Shown here: positions 11,818-23,103 of the stretch, piece after piece
How the letters are laid out: every line of letters starts with the position of its first letter
How positions within the stretch are numbered: the stretch's first letter is position 1
From: Penicillium oxalicum
Lineage: Eukaryota; Ascomycota; Eurotiomycetes; Eurotiales; Aspergillaceae
Direction of reading: 5' to 3'
Length of the DNA: 64,000 nt
Assembly (NCBI RefSeq): GCF_001723175.1
Contig: NC_064655.1
Coordinates: forward strand, 868,001 to 932,000
Program-made: the position numbers and the translations under genes
Notes under the pieces: generated by a model
Database searches by the model: none
What the model was told of the DNA's origin: nothing
Seen by the model: only the letters and a program-made list of their open reading frames with translations

Positions 11818-12615
11818 TCAGAAGATAGGAATCTTCACTCCACCCTTGAGCCAACGGATCTTGTCACTGATCCCTTCGTCGGCAAAGACCTCTCGCAACT
11901 CAGCTCCAAACTGAGTGAAATGAGTCCACGACTCGTAGTGCATGGGAATCAAAACATCGGCTCGAATCTCACGGCACAATTTAGCCGCCGACTTGCCATC
12001 CATCGTGATTTGCATCGGGGGTGCACTCAGATCAGCAAAGTTGGGCGCATGCGCATTACCCAAATTCATCACGGCCGCCTGCACATGGTACTGATTCCCA
12101 ATCTTGTTGAGCTCCTCAAAGTAAACAGTGTCGCCGGTAAAGTAAATCGCATTGGGTAGACCGTCGCGACCAGTTCCAAAGTCTTCCCCCGTAATAATGA
12201 ACCCGGTACATTCGTTCCCGGGGATGTGCCGAGTCGGAGTCGCAACGATAGTGAATCTCTTTCCAGCAATGATCACCTCGATCTTTTCCCAGGGCTTCAT
12301 GCCTCGAACTGCCGGTCGTGGAGCCAGTTTCTGCGCTCCATCCATGGTTGTGAAGACGTGGCGTCCGTCCAAAAGTTGACGGCCGAGATCGTCCAGGTTA
12401 TCGTAGTGATCCTCGTGACTCAGCAGCACTGCATCAATGACCGGCAGTTGATCGAGTTTTAGAGCAGGATCGTCGGACACGGTTAGGGTTGCTACTTCGT
12501 TGGACCACGAAGATCCCGCCGGTGAGAAGAAGGGATCGGTCAGGAAATTGACGCCGTTGATCTCCAAGATGGCGGTGGCAGTGCCGATATGAGTAACGTT
12601 CAAAGTAGGTGCCAT
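11818..12615 (-). CDS. Metallo-beta-lactamase-fold hydrolase
   Basis: Single-exon gene for 265 residues. The N-terminus THIGTATAILEINGVNFLTDPFF is the start of the stand-alone metallo-beta-lactamase domain (Lactamase_B_2/B_3, relatives of UlaG/UPF0173 hydrolases). The metal-binding motif is SHEDHYDNLD, a variant of HxHxDH in which the first His is followed by Glu-Asp-His. Later metal ligands are probably in the TRHIPGN, YFTGDT and PMHYE segments. An upstream in-frame ATG at 12699 would add 28 residues not typical of the family, so 12615 is preferred. The gene converges on the Zn2Cys6 regulator, 62 bp between stop codons. Family members hydrolyse phosphodiesters, lactones or N-acyl-phosphatidylethanolamines. 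A lactonase acting on a BVMO product is an attractive but untested idea. Confidence 0.85.
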   Translation of the reverse strand: MAPTLNVTHIGTATAILEINGVNFLTDPFFSPAGSSWSNEVATLTVSDDPALKLDQLPVIDAVLLSHEDHYDNLDDLGRQLLDGRHVFTTMDGAQKLAPRPAVRGMKPWEKIEVIIAGKRFTIVATPTRHIPGNECTGFIITGEDFGTGRDGLPNAIYFTGDTVYFEELNKIGNQYHVQAAVMNLGNAHAPNFADLSAPPMQITMDGKSAAKLCREIRADVLIPMHYESWTHFTQFGAELREVFADEGISDKIRWLKGGVKIPIF

Positions 12616-14089
12616 GTTGAAAGGGTACAGATGAAACCCAAAAATATTTTCTAGGGGGCACAAGTTGAAACTTTGCGGGAATGGTGAGCGATGCTGCATT
12701 GCTCTCAGCGAGACGGGGATGGGCTATTTATGTCTACGAAACAGCAACGATGTTATGTAAGTCAATTAAAAGTGGCTTATGGAAATTTGACCAATGCTGT
12801 TGCACTGTTTGGTGAGATTCTTCTATCAGTTTCGAGGAACGAGCAGGGGCAACGCTTAGTAGTCGCAGTGGCTGACGCCTCGAGTGGTTATCGTGGTCTG
12901 CTAGTGCCCGAAATGGTAGTGAATTCCGCCAAGACTGCTCTGCAGGACACTAGGATAGGGCCGATCGCTTATTTTTTGTTTTTCTTTTTTCCAATTGATG
13001 ACATTGACATCACAACGCCCCAGGATCGTACTAAGACATGGCAAGAAAGCTGCAAAGTCTTTCCTTTGAATGTTTGATGATTGCGTCAACTACCTCGATT
13101 GTCAAGGTAGATACCTGACGCCCCGTCCCAATCTTGAAATCGACATTCTTCATTTGTCCTTTTCCTTCAATTTTGAATTGCTAGAATGAGCAAAAGACTC
13201 GCGAACACCAGACTTCCCGTCGAATTTCGTAGGTCTCCAATTTTAAGAATTGCGGGTTTGAATCTCCGGGACAACAAGTACCAAAGTTGAACATCGCAGA
13301 TATTGAGGATTGACAGCTTGAGGCTAGGTGATTTGAAGACTGAATTCGGTCATAAAGTACCACCTATGGCTTCGCCCATCATTTGTCCAATGACAAGATC
13401 CGACAAGGTACCCCTGGCACGTGTTGGTGACGAACGAACAAACAAAGTATCTGATCACCAGTTATGCTTTGACTGGTGCTCAGTATCGTTTCTCTCACTG
13501 TCTCCTCTGTTTCAAAAATAATAGTAATCAACACTGCGAATGATGAAGGACACCATTGAGGGTGTGACCGGCCTACCAATCTCAATTCGGTCGGTCAAAA
13601 ACCCTCTTTGCCCAGGTGAGAATGTCTATTCTAGCGAACTGAGCCTGGACAGTACAGAGCGGTCTACCTTATCTGTTCATGAAGATTTAATGAAGTCAGG
13701 GTCATTTGAGACACTCCGCGAGTACCTGCTCTTGCCATCCTTGAAATCCTGCCACGGGGCCAGTTTCACTCAATCAATGGACGCATTAAACTGGAGTCTT
13801 TTTTAGGAAATCGATGAATGCCAACCGCAGTAGAAGATCAAGATGTACCCTGCCCGGGGCTTTGGGCTATCAGAACGGAACATCCATTCAAAGTAAACAA
13901 AGCAGTTGAAGCCTTGGCCCACGGTTCCTCGAAGAAAGAATGCTCAGCCCCAAGTGTCCAACCGAAATCTCCAGGTCAGTCAGGCATCGTTCAAATTCCC
14001 GTTCTGCTCCGGCAACTTTGATATCATTGATGATTTCCTTCTTTGATGTTTAGTTTCGTTGCCGCACTCAGCAGTTCCTCACACCAAAA
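12616..14089. other. Intergenic region, hydrolase to cupredoxin-like gene
   Basis: Divergent promoter region of about 1.5 kb. Open frames up to 128 codons are present but lack domains, signal peptides or splice support. A 6-bp inverted pair CTACCT/AGGTAG with a 9-nt loop near 13090-13110 is noted but weak. Confidence 0.55.
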
Positions 14090-15421
14090 ATGCCTTCCAA
14101 AGTATCAAACATGGTGACACTGGCTATTTTGGCGAGCTTAATATTCTCAAAAGCTTTTGTACAGGCTTCAGAGAGAAGTACCGACCATGTTACAGCAGCC
14201 TCGGCGGCTTTGCCGTCAACCTCGACGGGCAGCGTGACACACACCATCCAAGTCGGATCCAAATCCAGTCCGCACGCTTACGTCCCGCATAGTCTGTCGG
14301 CCAACCCGGGCGACATCGTTGTCTTTGAATTTTACCCGACAAATCACTCCGTGGTGAAGGCAGACTTTGGAGCACCATGTGTCCCGGCAAGCGATGGTGT
14401 CTTCTTCTCTGGCATGTTCGACAGCTTCAACCTCAAAGATGGACAACTTGCAGGTCCAGTACGTATAAGGCAGTTTCTGCACCGGGAAAGAAATAAGAGA
14501 GAGAAAAGACCAGTCTGCTCACAGCTTGGAATTTATTCTCATAGCCGCCTACTTGGTCTTTGATGATTAATGATACTCAAGTAAGAAGAAAGTGCTGTCT
14601 TGGTCGATATTGTACCCTTGCTGAGTTCGATGTCTTCGCAGCCAATCTTTTTTTACTGTACGGCCATCGGCTCATGCTTGGAGAACGGGATGGTGGGCGC
14701 CATCAATCCCGTAAGTCATCGAATGATCAATGTTGTCTATGCCAAATGAAAGGAACACACTCTTCTCACATTCTGCCAGAATTCAACGCAAACGTATGAG
14801 ACCCAGTACGAGAAAGCCCTCAAATATTCATATATGCTGGTTCCGGGTCAGTCAATGCCGGCTGAAGGAAGCGAGTCATTGCCCAGCAATTCGACAACAA
14901 CAACATCAGCAGCAGCAGGAGGCAGCGGCGATTCATCCGGCAATGTGTCTCCTGATATAAGTGCGAGCGGAAACAAAGGATTGAGCGGAGGAGTCATTGC
15001 AGGGATTGTCATCGCAGCCGTGTGTTTTGTTGCGATTTTGGTGATACTGTTCTTTGTTCTGGGCCGCAACCGCGTCTACTCCCAGTGGATGTCATCGCAG
15101 GACGGGCGAACCGAGCGCACCGCCCGATGGGCAATGGGCAACAGCTTTGGCGCTCCAAAGAGTGAAGTCGAATCCAATACTACAAAGCCATCAGGTACGG
15201 ACATGAAGTCGGTTGGGATGCCTGATGCCACGAACCAGTGTTATCCGGCCCCAGGATCAATGTCTGGCGATGCAGGATCCGGGACTTATCAACATCCCAA
15301 CTCGTGGAATTGGAATGGACAGCCGGCTTCGGTCTATGTACAAGGAATCCCCGAGCTTGAAGGAGCTGAAATGGCTCATCACCTGCCAAATAGAAGATTG
15401 TGGTCGCTCAGATCACCATAA
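14090..15421 (+). CDS. Secreted cupredoxin-like serine-rich protein with transmembrane anchor
   Basis: Cell-surface protein of the fungal extracellular serine-rich family. Exons 14090-14458, 14545-14580, 14642-14710 and 14780-15421 give 371 residues; exon 2 is only 36 nt. An N-terminal hydrophobic signal (LAILASLIFSKAFVQA) leads into a cupredoxin fold: HTIQVG, SANPGDIVVFEFYPTNHSV, then FFYCTAIGSCLENGMVGAINP. The His, Cys and Met of a type-1 copper site are recognisable, but the second His is Ser (GSC instead of GHC), so copper binding is uncertain. A Ser/Thr/Asn-rich linker is followed by one transmembrane segment (GGVIAGIVIAAVCFVAILVI) and a cytoplasmic tail starting GRNRVYSQWM. The start has several nearby Met codons; the first is used. 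A role in wall sensing or surface copper chemistry is possible; the family is uncharacterised. Confidence 0.88.
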
Positions 15422-15960
15422 TCTTCAAATTTCAGTCATGTACGGTGGTGAACGACGGCGGACCTGGATTTTCCCTGCTGATACACTTTCGAGACGAGTC
15501 TCTGCGAAACGACACTGAATCCTAGCCACAAATCCTGCCTGTCTTTTTTGTCACACTGCTTTTCTTACACCGTTTTTTCTTGATTGTTCGATGATACTTC
15601 TCTTTTCATGATATTTCATTAAATTCCATGGGTGGTTTGGCGTGAGGGCCAGATGTGTTGTGATTTCAAAAAAGTATAGGAAAGCACAGGAGACCTCTCC
15701 ATAGCCATAATCACATGTGGGGGTCACCGCCTCGCTGATTCAAGATTGCTGATTGGGTTATTCTCTAACTCCCGCCTGAGTGAATCCCTCTTCCCTGTGA
15801 TCACTTTCTTGGTCGCGCCCTTTGGAATCACTGACAATCGCGAGACCAAACCACTCGAGAAAGTGTTGGGAGAGCCTCCTCTGGGAGCTGTGGGTCAAAT
15901 AAAACTAAAAAAAAATAAAACTAAAAATATACCCACGGCCGCGATAAATTGGCCCAGACT
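15422..15960. other. Intergenic region upstream of the CENP-B/pogo-like gene
   Basis: AT-rich stretches and a short A-rich direct repeat (AAATAAAACTAAA) at about 15898-15926, flanked by GTGGGT and ACCCAC. No coding exon. I could not see a convincing terminal inverted repeat paired with the other side of the DDE gene. Confidence 0.5.
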
Positions 15961-18073
15961 ATGACAAGAAACATTCAGCTTGGCCAAAAAAAGGAAGGCA
16001 TTCCTGAAGCCCAGAAGAAGGCACTGCGAGCCTGGCACCGCGCTCAAGAAAAACGACCTACTCACGCAGCTTCTCGCGAGTGGTTTGAGCGCACATTCAA
16101 TCGACGGCTTCCGCCGTCAACACTGTCACTGATCTTATCTTCCAAATATGCGTATTTGGATCTCGGCTCGGCGGCCAAGACCCAGCGGCAGCAACCTCCC
16201 CAGTGGCCAATTCTGGAGGCGCGTCTGACGGAATGGCTCAAAAGGGCTCGCGAAACGGGTGAAGTGGCCACGGGATGCGATTTGCAACAAGGCTCGTGAG
16301 ATTTGGCCCCAAATTCCCGAGTACGCCGATCTCGATACCCCGGCGTTCAGTCAAGGCTGGCTTTATAAATTCCGCCAGCGCTTTGAGAAGACTCTGGCCC
16401 AAGGACCGCAAAATGATGCCGCACCGGTGGTGCCTGCCAATACTCGGCGGGAGCTGCAAGCCTTGCGCACTTTTGCGGGGGAATTCGCCGAAGAGAACAT
16501 CTACAATATGGATGAAACAGGCCTCATGTGGCGCAAAGCTCCATTTGACTCACTCATAAGCTTGCCCAATGAGCCCCGGAAAGATCGGGCGCGGGTCTGT
16601 TTGATTCTCTGCACTAATGCCACGGGGGCTGATCGAATCCCACTCTGGGCAATCGGTCATAAGGCAATGCCCGAAGCTCTTCGAACGGCCAACCTCAAGG
16701 CCATGGAATGTGAATGGCGACATAATAGAAAAGCCTGGGTGGACATTCATATCATGTCCCAATGGCTGCTCATGTTTTACCAACACGTCGGTAGTGAACG
16801 ACGGGTTTTGTTGCTGCTGGACGACAAACCCACTCACACAGCCGCGATGGAAGCAACACCTCCGCCGAGCAACGTGCACGTTCAGTATTTTCCGATGAAT
16901 AGCTCAAGCTTGAATGGACGTCAGCCCTTGCGACTGGGAATCACTCAGCATCTAAAGCACCATTATCGAAAGCAATTCTTAAGCTACATGCTTGCCACCT
17001 TCAAATTAGGCCAGAGACCCCTCGAGACCATCGGTATGTATCACACGCTCTCTTGGATCACTCGTGTCTGGCGACATGATGTCCCTCATGCGACAATCTA
17101 CAGAGGATTTCGCAAGTGCTCACTCATCGAACCTCAAACCGACTATTTGCGTGCGGTCAGGTTACCAGACATGACGCAACTGTACGAAAAGGTCATTGCA
17201 TATAACCAAAGCGGTCATTCTATCCAGCAACTCGAGGAATGGCTCAATCCCGGCGAGGAAGAGATTGCCGATGAGATGGACGAGAATCTTTGGCGCGACC
17301 CCAGCATTGATACGTCTGTACTTGATGAATCCATCAATCCACTTCCACCGCAGGAGTTGATTCCATCCCCGGAGGATGCCCTTGCAGGCCTCCGAACGGC
17401 GATCCGTTGGATGCTCAATCAGCCAGCGACTACGGTGGATCAGATCAAATCGCTGGAGGCAGTGGAAAAGGTTATGGAGCGAAAGATTCAAATGGACGCT
17501 CACCAAGAGCAGCAATATCCTTTCAATGGGAATACGACCCAAGAATCAGCACAAACAGCCGTTCAAGCATCCGCCTCTCAGCCACAGGTCGAATCATATA
17601 GTCAACCAGTCACTCGCACACAATCCCAAAGTTGGAATCATCCAATAGATCTCGCTATCACCGATCCACCCACACAATCCTGGCACCCACCAACACGACC
17701 AGCCTCCCAGGCACCACCTCTTCCGCCAGGTCAACAACGTCTCCCATCATCCGGCCTCCATACCAACCAAGCTATTCATCCGAATCATCCGCCACAACGC
17801 TTCCCAGTCTCAAGATACTCCTATCCACATTCGACTTATGCGTCCAAAGCGGTGGCCCCGCCGCCCGCACTAGGTCCCAATATGCCGCGTGCAACTCGTA
17901 CCATGATCAGACCTTCAGCCCAAGGCCCGATCCATATTCAATCTGCAACTTCATCCGAGGCATCGACACCATTAGAGACTAGGGAAACATTGGGTGATCA
18001 GAGGAGTGGGCAGTCTGAGGAGGGATCGTATCAGCCGTCGGATGACGAAGTCTCAGACGCAGAAATGACATGA
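15961..18073 (+). pseudogene. CENP-B/pogo-like DDE protein, frameshifted and missing third acidic residue
   Basis: Related to pogo/Fot1-type transposases and their domesticated CENP-B/Abp1 relatives. Frame 1 (15961-about 16270) encodes an N-terminal helix-turn-helix (KKALRAWHRAQEKRPTHAAS...RRLPPSTLSLIL) and the start of a Tc5-type HTH. Frame 2 continues with DAICNKAREIWPQIPEYA and runs open to 18073. Continuity needs one G fewer in the GGG at about 16270-16273; no plausible intron repairs it. In the DDE_1 domain the first Asp (NMDETG, about 16511) and second Asp (LLLLDD, about 16818) are present. The third, normally in a QPLDxGI motif, is QPLRLGI here (Arg at about 16931), so catalysis is probably lost. 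About 200 Pro/Gln/Ser-rich residues follow. It may be a decayed element or a domesticated DNA-binding protein; clear terminal repeats were not found. Confidence 0.8.
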
Positions 18074-18123
18074 TATGTGTAGTATCACCCGCGAGTGGGC
18101 GGGAGGTTGGCTGTTGTCTTGAG

Positions 18124-18147
18124 CGGTCTTTTTGTTAATAAAGACCG
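18124..18147. repeat. Perfect 8-bp stem hairpin downstream of the DDE-like gene
   Basis: Arms CGGTCTTT and AAAGACCG enclose an 8-nt AT-rich loop, 50 bp after the stop codon, next to AATAAA-like sequence. It may lie in the 3' UTR; a link to element ends is not shown. Confidence 0.5.
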
Positions 18148-18627
18148 AAGGAAAATAAATTACCAGAACATCCGCGATAGATTGAGTCTAAGCCAGGGTA
18201 CAAATTTCCAACCGATACATGGAGTATATTCGGTATATTGAAGGGGTCTACATCCTCGTCGTCTCGTGCGGTGAGTGTTCAGAAGCCAACAGCTCATATA
18301 TCTTAGTGTCTGTGTTTTTTTCTTTTTCGCTCCAAGCAGGACTGTAACCTCAATCGACACAAATTAAGAATAAACACTTGTAATAGAGGGGGATCAGGAT
18401 GGGGGAGAAAGTGATGCTAGGGAATTGAGAGCTACCTGATTGATCATCTCTGGTGCTTCGAGCCCATAAGAAGAAAAGGGAGGCACAAGCTCTGACTAAA
18501 CTCAAGACAGGCCCGGTGGTGAAGAAATAATGTATATACACCGACAGACATAATCGGCTTGATTGGGACGAAAAAGACTTGGGAAATACTAATGTAGTAC
18601 TTGTATCAACTTGAAACCGCGGTATCG

Positions 18628-18652
18628 AGAGAGAGAGAGAGAGAGAAAAAGA
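18628..18652. repeat. GA microsatellite
   Basis: Run of about nine GA units followed by AAAAAGAG. Similar GA tracts occur near 26281, 28881 and 54786. Confidence 0.7.
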
Positions 18653-18798
18653 GTCAATAGGCAACCTCAAATTCTAGACGAGCTCGTCTTGTATAGCCAT
18701 TCCATTCACCTCAGAACCCAGCAGTCACACAGGACCTCTTTCTCCGGAGATCTAAAACTCTATCTTGCTCACTTCCATCCGCATCAATTGCACAAAAC

Positions 18799-20461
18799 TT
18801 AGACAACTGTTTCGCCGCAGGCGTCAACGCTCAGAGATGTAGATCCAGATACACTGGATGATGGAGTCGCGACCAAGGAGAAGGAAACCGCACCGCTGGG
18901 TCTCGGAGCACCGCTGGGCTGAGCACCACCCGCACCACCACCACCACCACCACGCATACCAGAATTCTCATTCTCAACACCGCCTTGCTCGGTATAATAA
19001 GCCGCCGGAGTCACGGTGGTATCCTCGGTACTGTCCACGCCGACGGTGATCCAGGCGAAAATGCCATCGGACAGGTCATTGCCCAAAAGGACATACTCCA
19101 TGAAAGGATCGATGGAATCGGCTTCCTGGGCGAGAATGGTATCCTCGGCGTTGGTGGTGAGATCCTGGGTATTAGTAGAATAAGGGGCGGTCTTTTCGAC
19201 TTGGGTGATGAGATCTTGGTCGAAGAAGAGTTGGCCGACGTGGGAGGTTTTGGAGGAGTAGAGGCCGGAGATGGTGTTGTTTTGGAGGACGGTTGTCTCG
19301 TTGACGGGATGGGTGAGGACTGGGGTGGGAGAGATGGGATTGTTAGTTTAATTCGAGAAGGAGGAGGCAAATGGAAAAACCAGTAAAAAAAAAACAAAAG
19401 GGAAAGAGTCGGGGATGGATGAATTGAGATGTACCGTGAATATGAGTAGCTCGGCCGGTGTAATGGCCTGGGAAGATGGACTCGAATTGGACGATGCCTT
19501 CTTCGTCGCTGGGTTGAATTCCACGGAGAAAGGTTGCGTTCAAGTTGGTGGCGTCGGTGGAATCACCGTTGCCATTTGCTTGAATACCCGAGTATACACC
19601 CTGTGATTTGATTAAAAAGAACTAGTAAGCAGTTGAAAAAAAAGGTGGTCAATCCTTTTTTCTTGGGGGGGTTTCTATCCGTTTCACAAGTTCACCGTGA
19701 AAGGCGGAAAAAGGGACTTACGGTCGAGTTGCAATGCCAGAGGTCCATGTACATATCAGGAAGAGGTTCACAGGTGTTGGTGTCGATGAGCTGAATGTCC
19801 ATATAGAGCGGCACACCGGGTTCATCGTCGACGATGTTTCGACGAATGAGTTCACCGCTGACATCTTTTATTTTTTATAAAAGCAGAGTTAGATTGATCA
19901 ATATTACTCATTTGCAATTGACACTTGAGTTCTCTCAGAGGGAAAACCCACAATAAGGACCCTGGGTAACATCCGGAGCCAAAATGCATGTGGCCTCGGA
20001 ACCAAACAGCACAGATGCATCGGTCGAGGGAGTAATTCCAGTCAAATTGGATGCGTGCGATGTGCTCAAGACACTATCAAGATCTCGAGCCTTGAGATAC
20101 TGGGCATCTGTGACCGGTGCCCCCCAGAAAAAGAAAGGGCGTGGAGTCAGTCACCTCGTACAAACAAAAGAGATAGGTCATGAATTTGAAGTAACCCGCT
20201 TGGTCACTTACCTCGATTCAAGCCACGGCGACGACGAATCTGTCGAACTGCATGGTGACGACGAGCGATGTTCTTTGCTTCATGTCCACGAGTCTTCAGT
20301 TTGGCCGCGCATTGCGACAGGCTGCGGGTTTGGATGCCCGAATTCTGGACGAAGTGGCGGCGCTCGGCCGCTTCAGCCTTGTGGTCATGGCCTGGATGAG
20401 CAGCCGCAATTGATGCTAGACCGACAAGGCCAACCGTCATTGCAGAAGTGAAGCGGACCAT
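18799..20461 (-). CDS. Secreted intradiol ring-cleavage dioxygenase-like protein
   Basis: Extracellular member of the intradiol dioxygenase family (non-haem Fe(III), cleaving catechol-type rings between the hydroxyls). Exons 20461-20212, 20107-19952, 19864-19722, 19600-19435 and 19319-18799 total 1,236 nt, 411 residues. A signal peptide is evident (MVRFTSAMTVGLVGLASIAAA, then HPGHDHK). The core shows the GPYY-SGE segment (first Tyr ligand), DLWHCNSTGVYSG, and PGHYTGRATHIH, which supplies the second Tyr and both His iron ligands. All four ligands therefore seem present. After the domain comes a Gly-rich stretch (about six Gly in a row) and a Ser/Pro-rich tail. Secreted fungal members are common and may act on lignin- or plant-derived phenolics outside the cell. 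It is 9 kb from the phenol hydroxylase, so a joint pathway is only a possibility. Confidence 0.92.
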
Positions 20462-23103
20462 GATTGACGTCGAAACGACTAGATAATCAAAAAAAAAAAA
20501 AACAGACAGAGATGGGCAAATGTGGGAACTTGCAAGTTTGAGAGATCCTTTGATGGATGAGATTTAAGGGCTTTTCGAGATGCGAAAGGCTCTCCATTTA
20601 TACTGAGGTCATTCCCCAATCTTGCATGATAGAGAGCCGTCCGATGTTCTCGGTCATCACCAGGACTACGCAATAGGGTACCTAGCATGAAACAACTCTA
20701 TCCCACGAAATTTGCAGCGATTGCGACTGAGTTTCTCCACTAACCATAGCGTGAATACAATAGTCGCACTGTCATAGGTCAAACAGCAGGTTTTCCCCCT
20801 GCAAATGAGACAAAGTGTATTTCACATCCACGACAACGCCCCAGGTCCATTAGGCTCCATAACGGGGGGTTAATGACTGCAGCCCACGGCCGCACGACCA
20901 GGATCGACGACACTCCCAACAACACAGTCTAGCCAGATGACCAAGCCCTACAAATCTTCCAATTTGCATCTATATCATGAAATACATTGTGGACTCGTGG
21001 AATCCAAACAGTCCGTGCACTCACTTACGCAAGCCGAGTCTCAACAACAAACGCCTCCAGGACGCAGCCCGTCTGAAACAGATCAAACCCTCAAAAAAAA
21101 TGGCCCCAAAGAAAGAATGATACTAAATCGAGGCTTTGCGCTCATCAAGCAAAGCCGAGAATACGAAATCTACCTGAGAATTACTAGAATCGACCTCCTC
21201 TCGACGTTGACATACTACACCTGCCCCCCCCCCCCCCCCCCCCCACCTTCCAATGCACACCCAACTTTCCAAATCTCGGCAATTATCGCAACGCAAATAA
21301 GTGAGCTTTTTGCCGAGAATCCCTGTCTTGCTCAGTCACCAGCACACGGCAACTCTTGGTCCCGCAATCACATCCAATCCGTCCTTTCGCGGTCAACAAC
21401 GGGGATGCCAAGACTGCATACGCACGCAAGTCCGGGACGGACGCGTCAACCGAAGTAATGCACGGCCGACGCCCATGGATTCTCAAGAGACCTGTCTGGT
21501 TTCTCGGTCAGTTGCCGGTGGTCTAAAATACTCCTTGTCGTGCCGGATGGGGAAATGATCACCACAATTTGTTTGGTGCTCTGCTGCACAGAGGGGGGGG
21601 GTGCGCTCAAGCTTTTGCAGAGATGGATAGAGCTTGGCAAGGATGATCACATCAAGTCAATTACATCTGCTCAATTTGGGCTTTTGACGACTGCTCAATT
21701 TGTCCTGGTGACTTTCGGCGAAAGGGGAAAAAGAGAAGAAGAAAGAAGTTAAAGACAGAGCGGACCGCTATACGAGGGGAGCGAACCCGCCAAGAAGTGC
21801 GAATCGAATCTCGGGCAGGCACGGGAGCTTGGCAACGCTTCAACGAAAAGAGTTGGTGGCGCAGGGGGTTCCGCTTTGGTGGGCTCGGCAGCGGAGGTTT
21901 TCCGCGTTGCGTTCTGGTGTAAAATACATACTGTAGAGCAAGTAGAGGAAAGTAGAATGATTGCGCCGAGGAGGAGGTGCGTTTCTTCCTCGTGCATTTC
22001 TTGAATATATGGGTGGCTATTTAAAAAAAAAACCGGACCCTTTTGGAGGTTCGTACAAGGTACACTTCAAGGAGAATTTATGAGTCCGATGGTATTTCCA
22101 AGATGATTTCATAAGAGTGGACGATGTGGCGGGGATAGTCTAGCTTGAATCTGCGATTACAAAATGAATGAGGTCATTTCCCAATGTATGCACATGTAGT
22201 TACTCATATAAACGGAATCTGATTGTAACGACTGGGTTAATTTCTAAAATTGTCTCGGAGTCACTCAAGAATAAGTGATATGTTAAGAGCAACCGGAAGA
22301 TGTGCATGCAGGTTAAAAGGAGGCCAATAGGCTTGAGTCTACAGGGTTATCCATGATCGTGTCCTGGGAGTAATGAAACGGTGATAGGATGGGGACAGCC
22401 CTGTTGAATGAGGGTCAAAGAGAACTCCCGTGGCTGGGTGTTGCTCGTTCTGCTCTGCCCCTCTCGGCTCGCAGTGGACTTGAATTGGTTCAATAGACTA
22501 TACACAAAGGAGATCTACTGTCGAACTTCTGATGTACTTATTCCTTCCCTTGATAGAGTCGTAGCCTTGTGATCTGAAAAAAAAAACAGTCTTGATAAAG
22601 ACCATAGTAGCTGACCTCCAAGAGTGAAAACACCAGGGATCTGACCAAACACGAGAGGCGCCCCTGACTACTTTTGTCGATCCAGACGAGCTTGCAATGG
22701 CAAAAGCTTCGATTTTGATGTTTATATTGAATGAGCAAAGACGAGTTGAGCAAAGTTCTCTCATTGATTGGATAAAGATTACGGGACATGGAATAAAATC
22801 CTCATTAAAATGGTAACAAAATGGCGGCATGCACACGTAAACGCATAAACACCCCTGGTATTTCGCTGGGAACAATCACAACCAGCCAGCACAAAGCGAA
22901 GAGGGTATCTTTCAGGTGGATGATGGAAAGGGCAACACCATGGGAAAGAAAAGATCGAGAATCGACAGCAAAAAAAACTCTGTCTGATGATGACCCTTTA
23001 AAGAAAAGTTCAAATCAAAGAGACCTTTTTTCGGTTGAACGATCAAGACCCCGATGGAGTCTCGAGAGAATTTCCTCTCCCATTAGATGCATCTTTTTCC
23101 AAT
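20462..23103. other. 2.6-kb intergenic region, dioxygenase to hexose transporter
   Basis: Dioxygenase promoter on the left, transporter 3' flank on the right. It contains a C21 tract at 21224-21244 and several A/T runs. Open frames up to 173 codons are present, but they cross homopolymers and have no domain. I see no supportable gene. Confidence 0.55.
21224..21244. repeat. Poly-C tract (21 nt)
   Basis: Uninterrupted run of C. Comparable G/C runs occur at 26264-26279, 28601-28611, 32175-32189 and 45411-45427. Such runs are prone to length errors in sequencing. Confidence 0.9.

Larger units (their letters stand above)
18074..18798. other. Convergent intergenic region
   Basis: Lies between the DDE-like gene and the dioxygenase, both ending here. 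It contains a hairpin (18124-18147) and a GA-rich microsatellite (about 18628-18652). No gene is seen. Confidence 0.6.

Noticed and set aside
16253..16295. A mini-intron in the CENP-B/pogo-like gene to explain the frame change
   Set aside because: The only GT-AG pair is 33 nt, a multiple of three, and leaves the stop in place, so a one-base indel fits better.
22498..22875. 125-codon minus-strand frame downstream of the transporter
   Set aside because: Tyr/Cys/Phe-rich with no domain; probably 3' UTR or intergenic.
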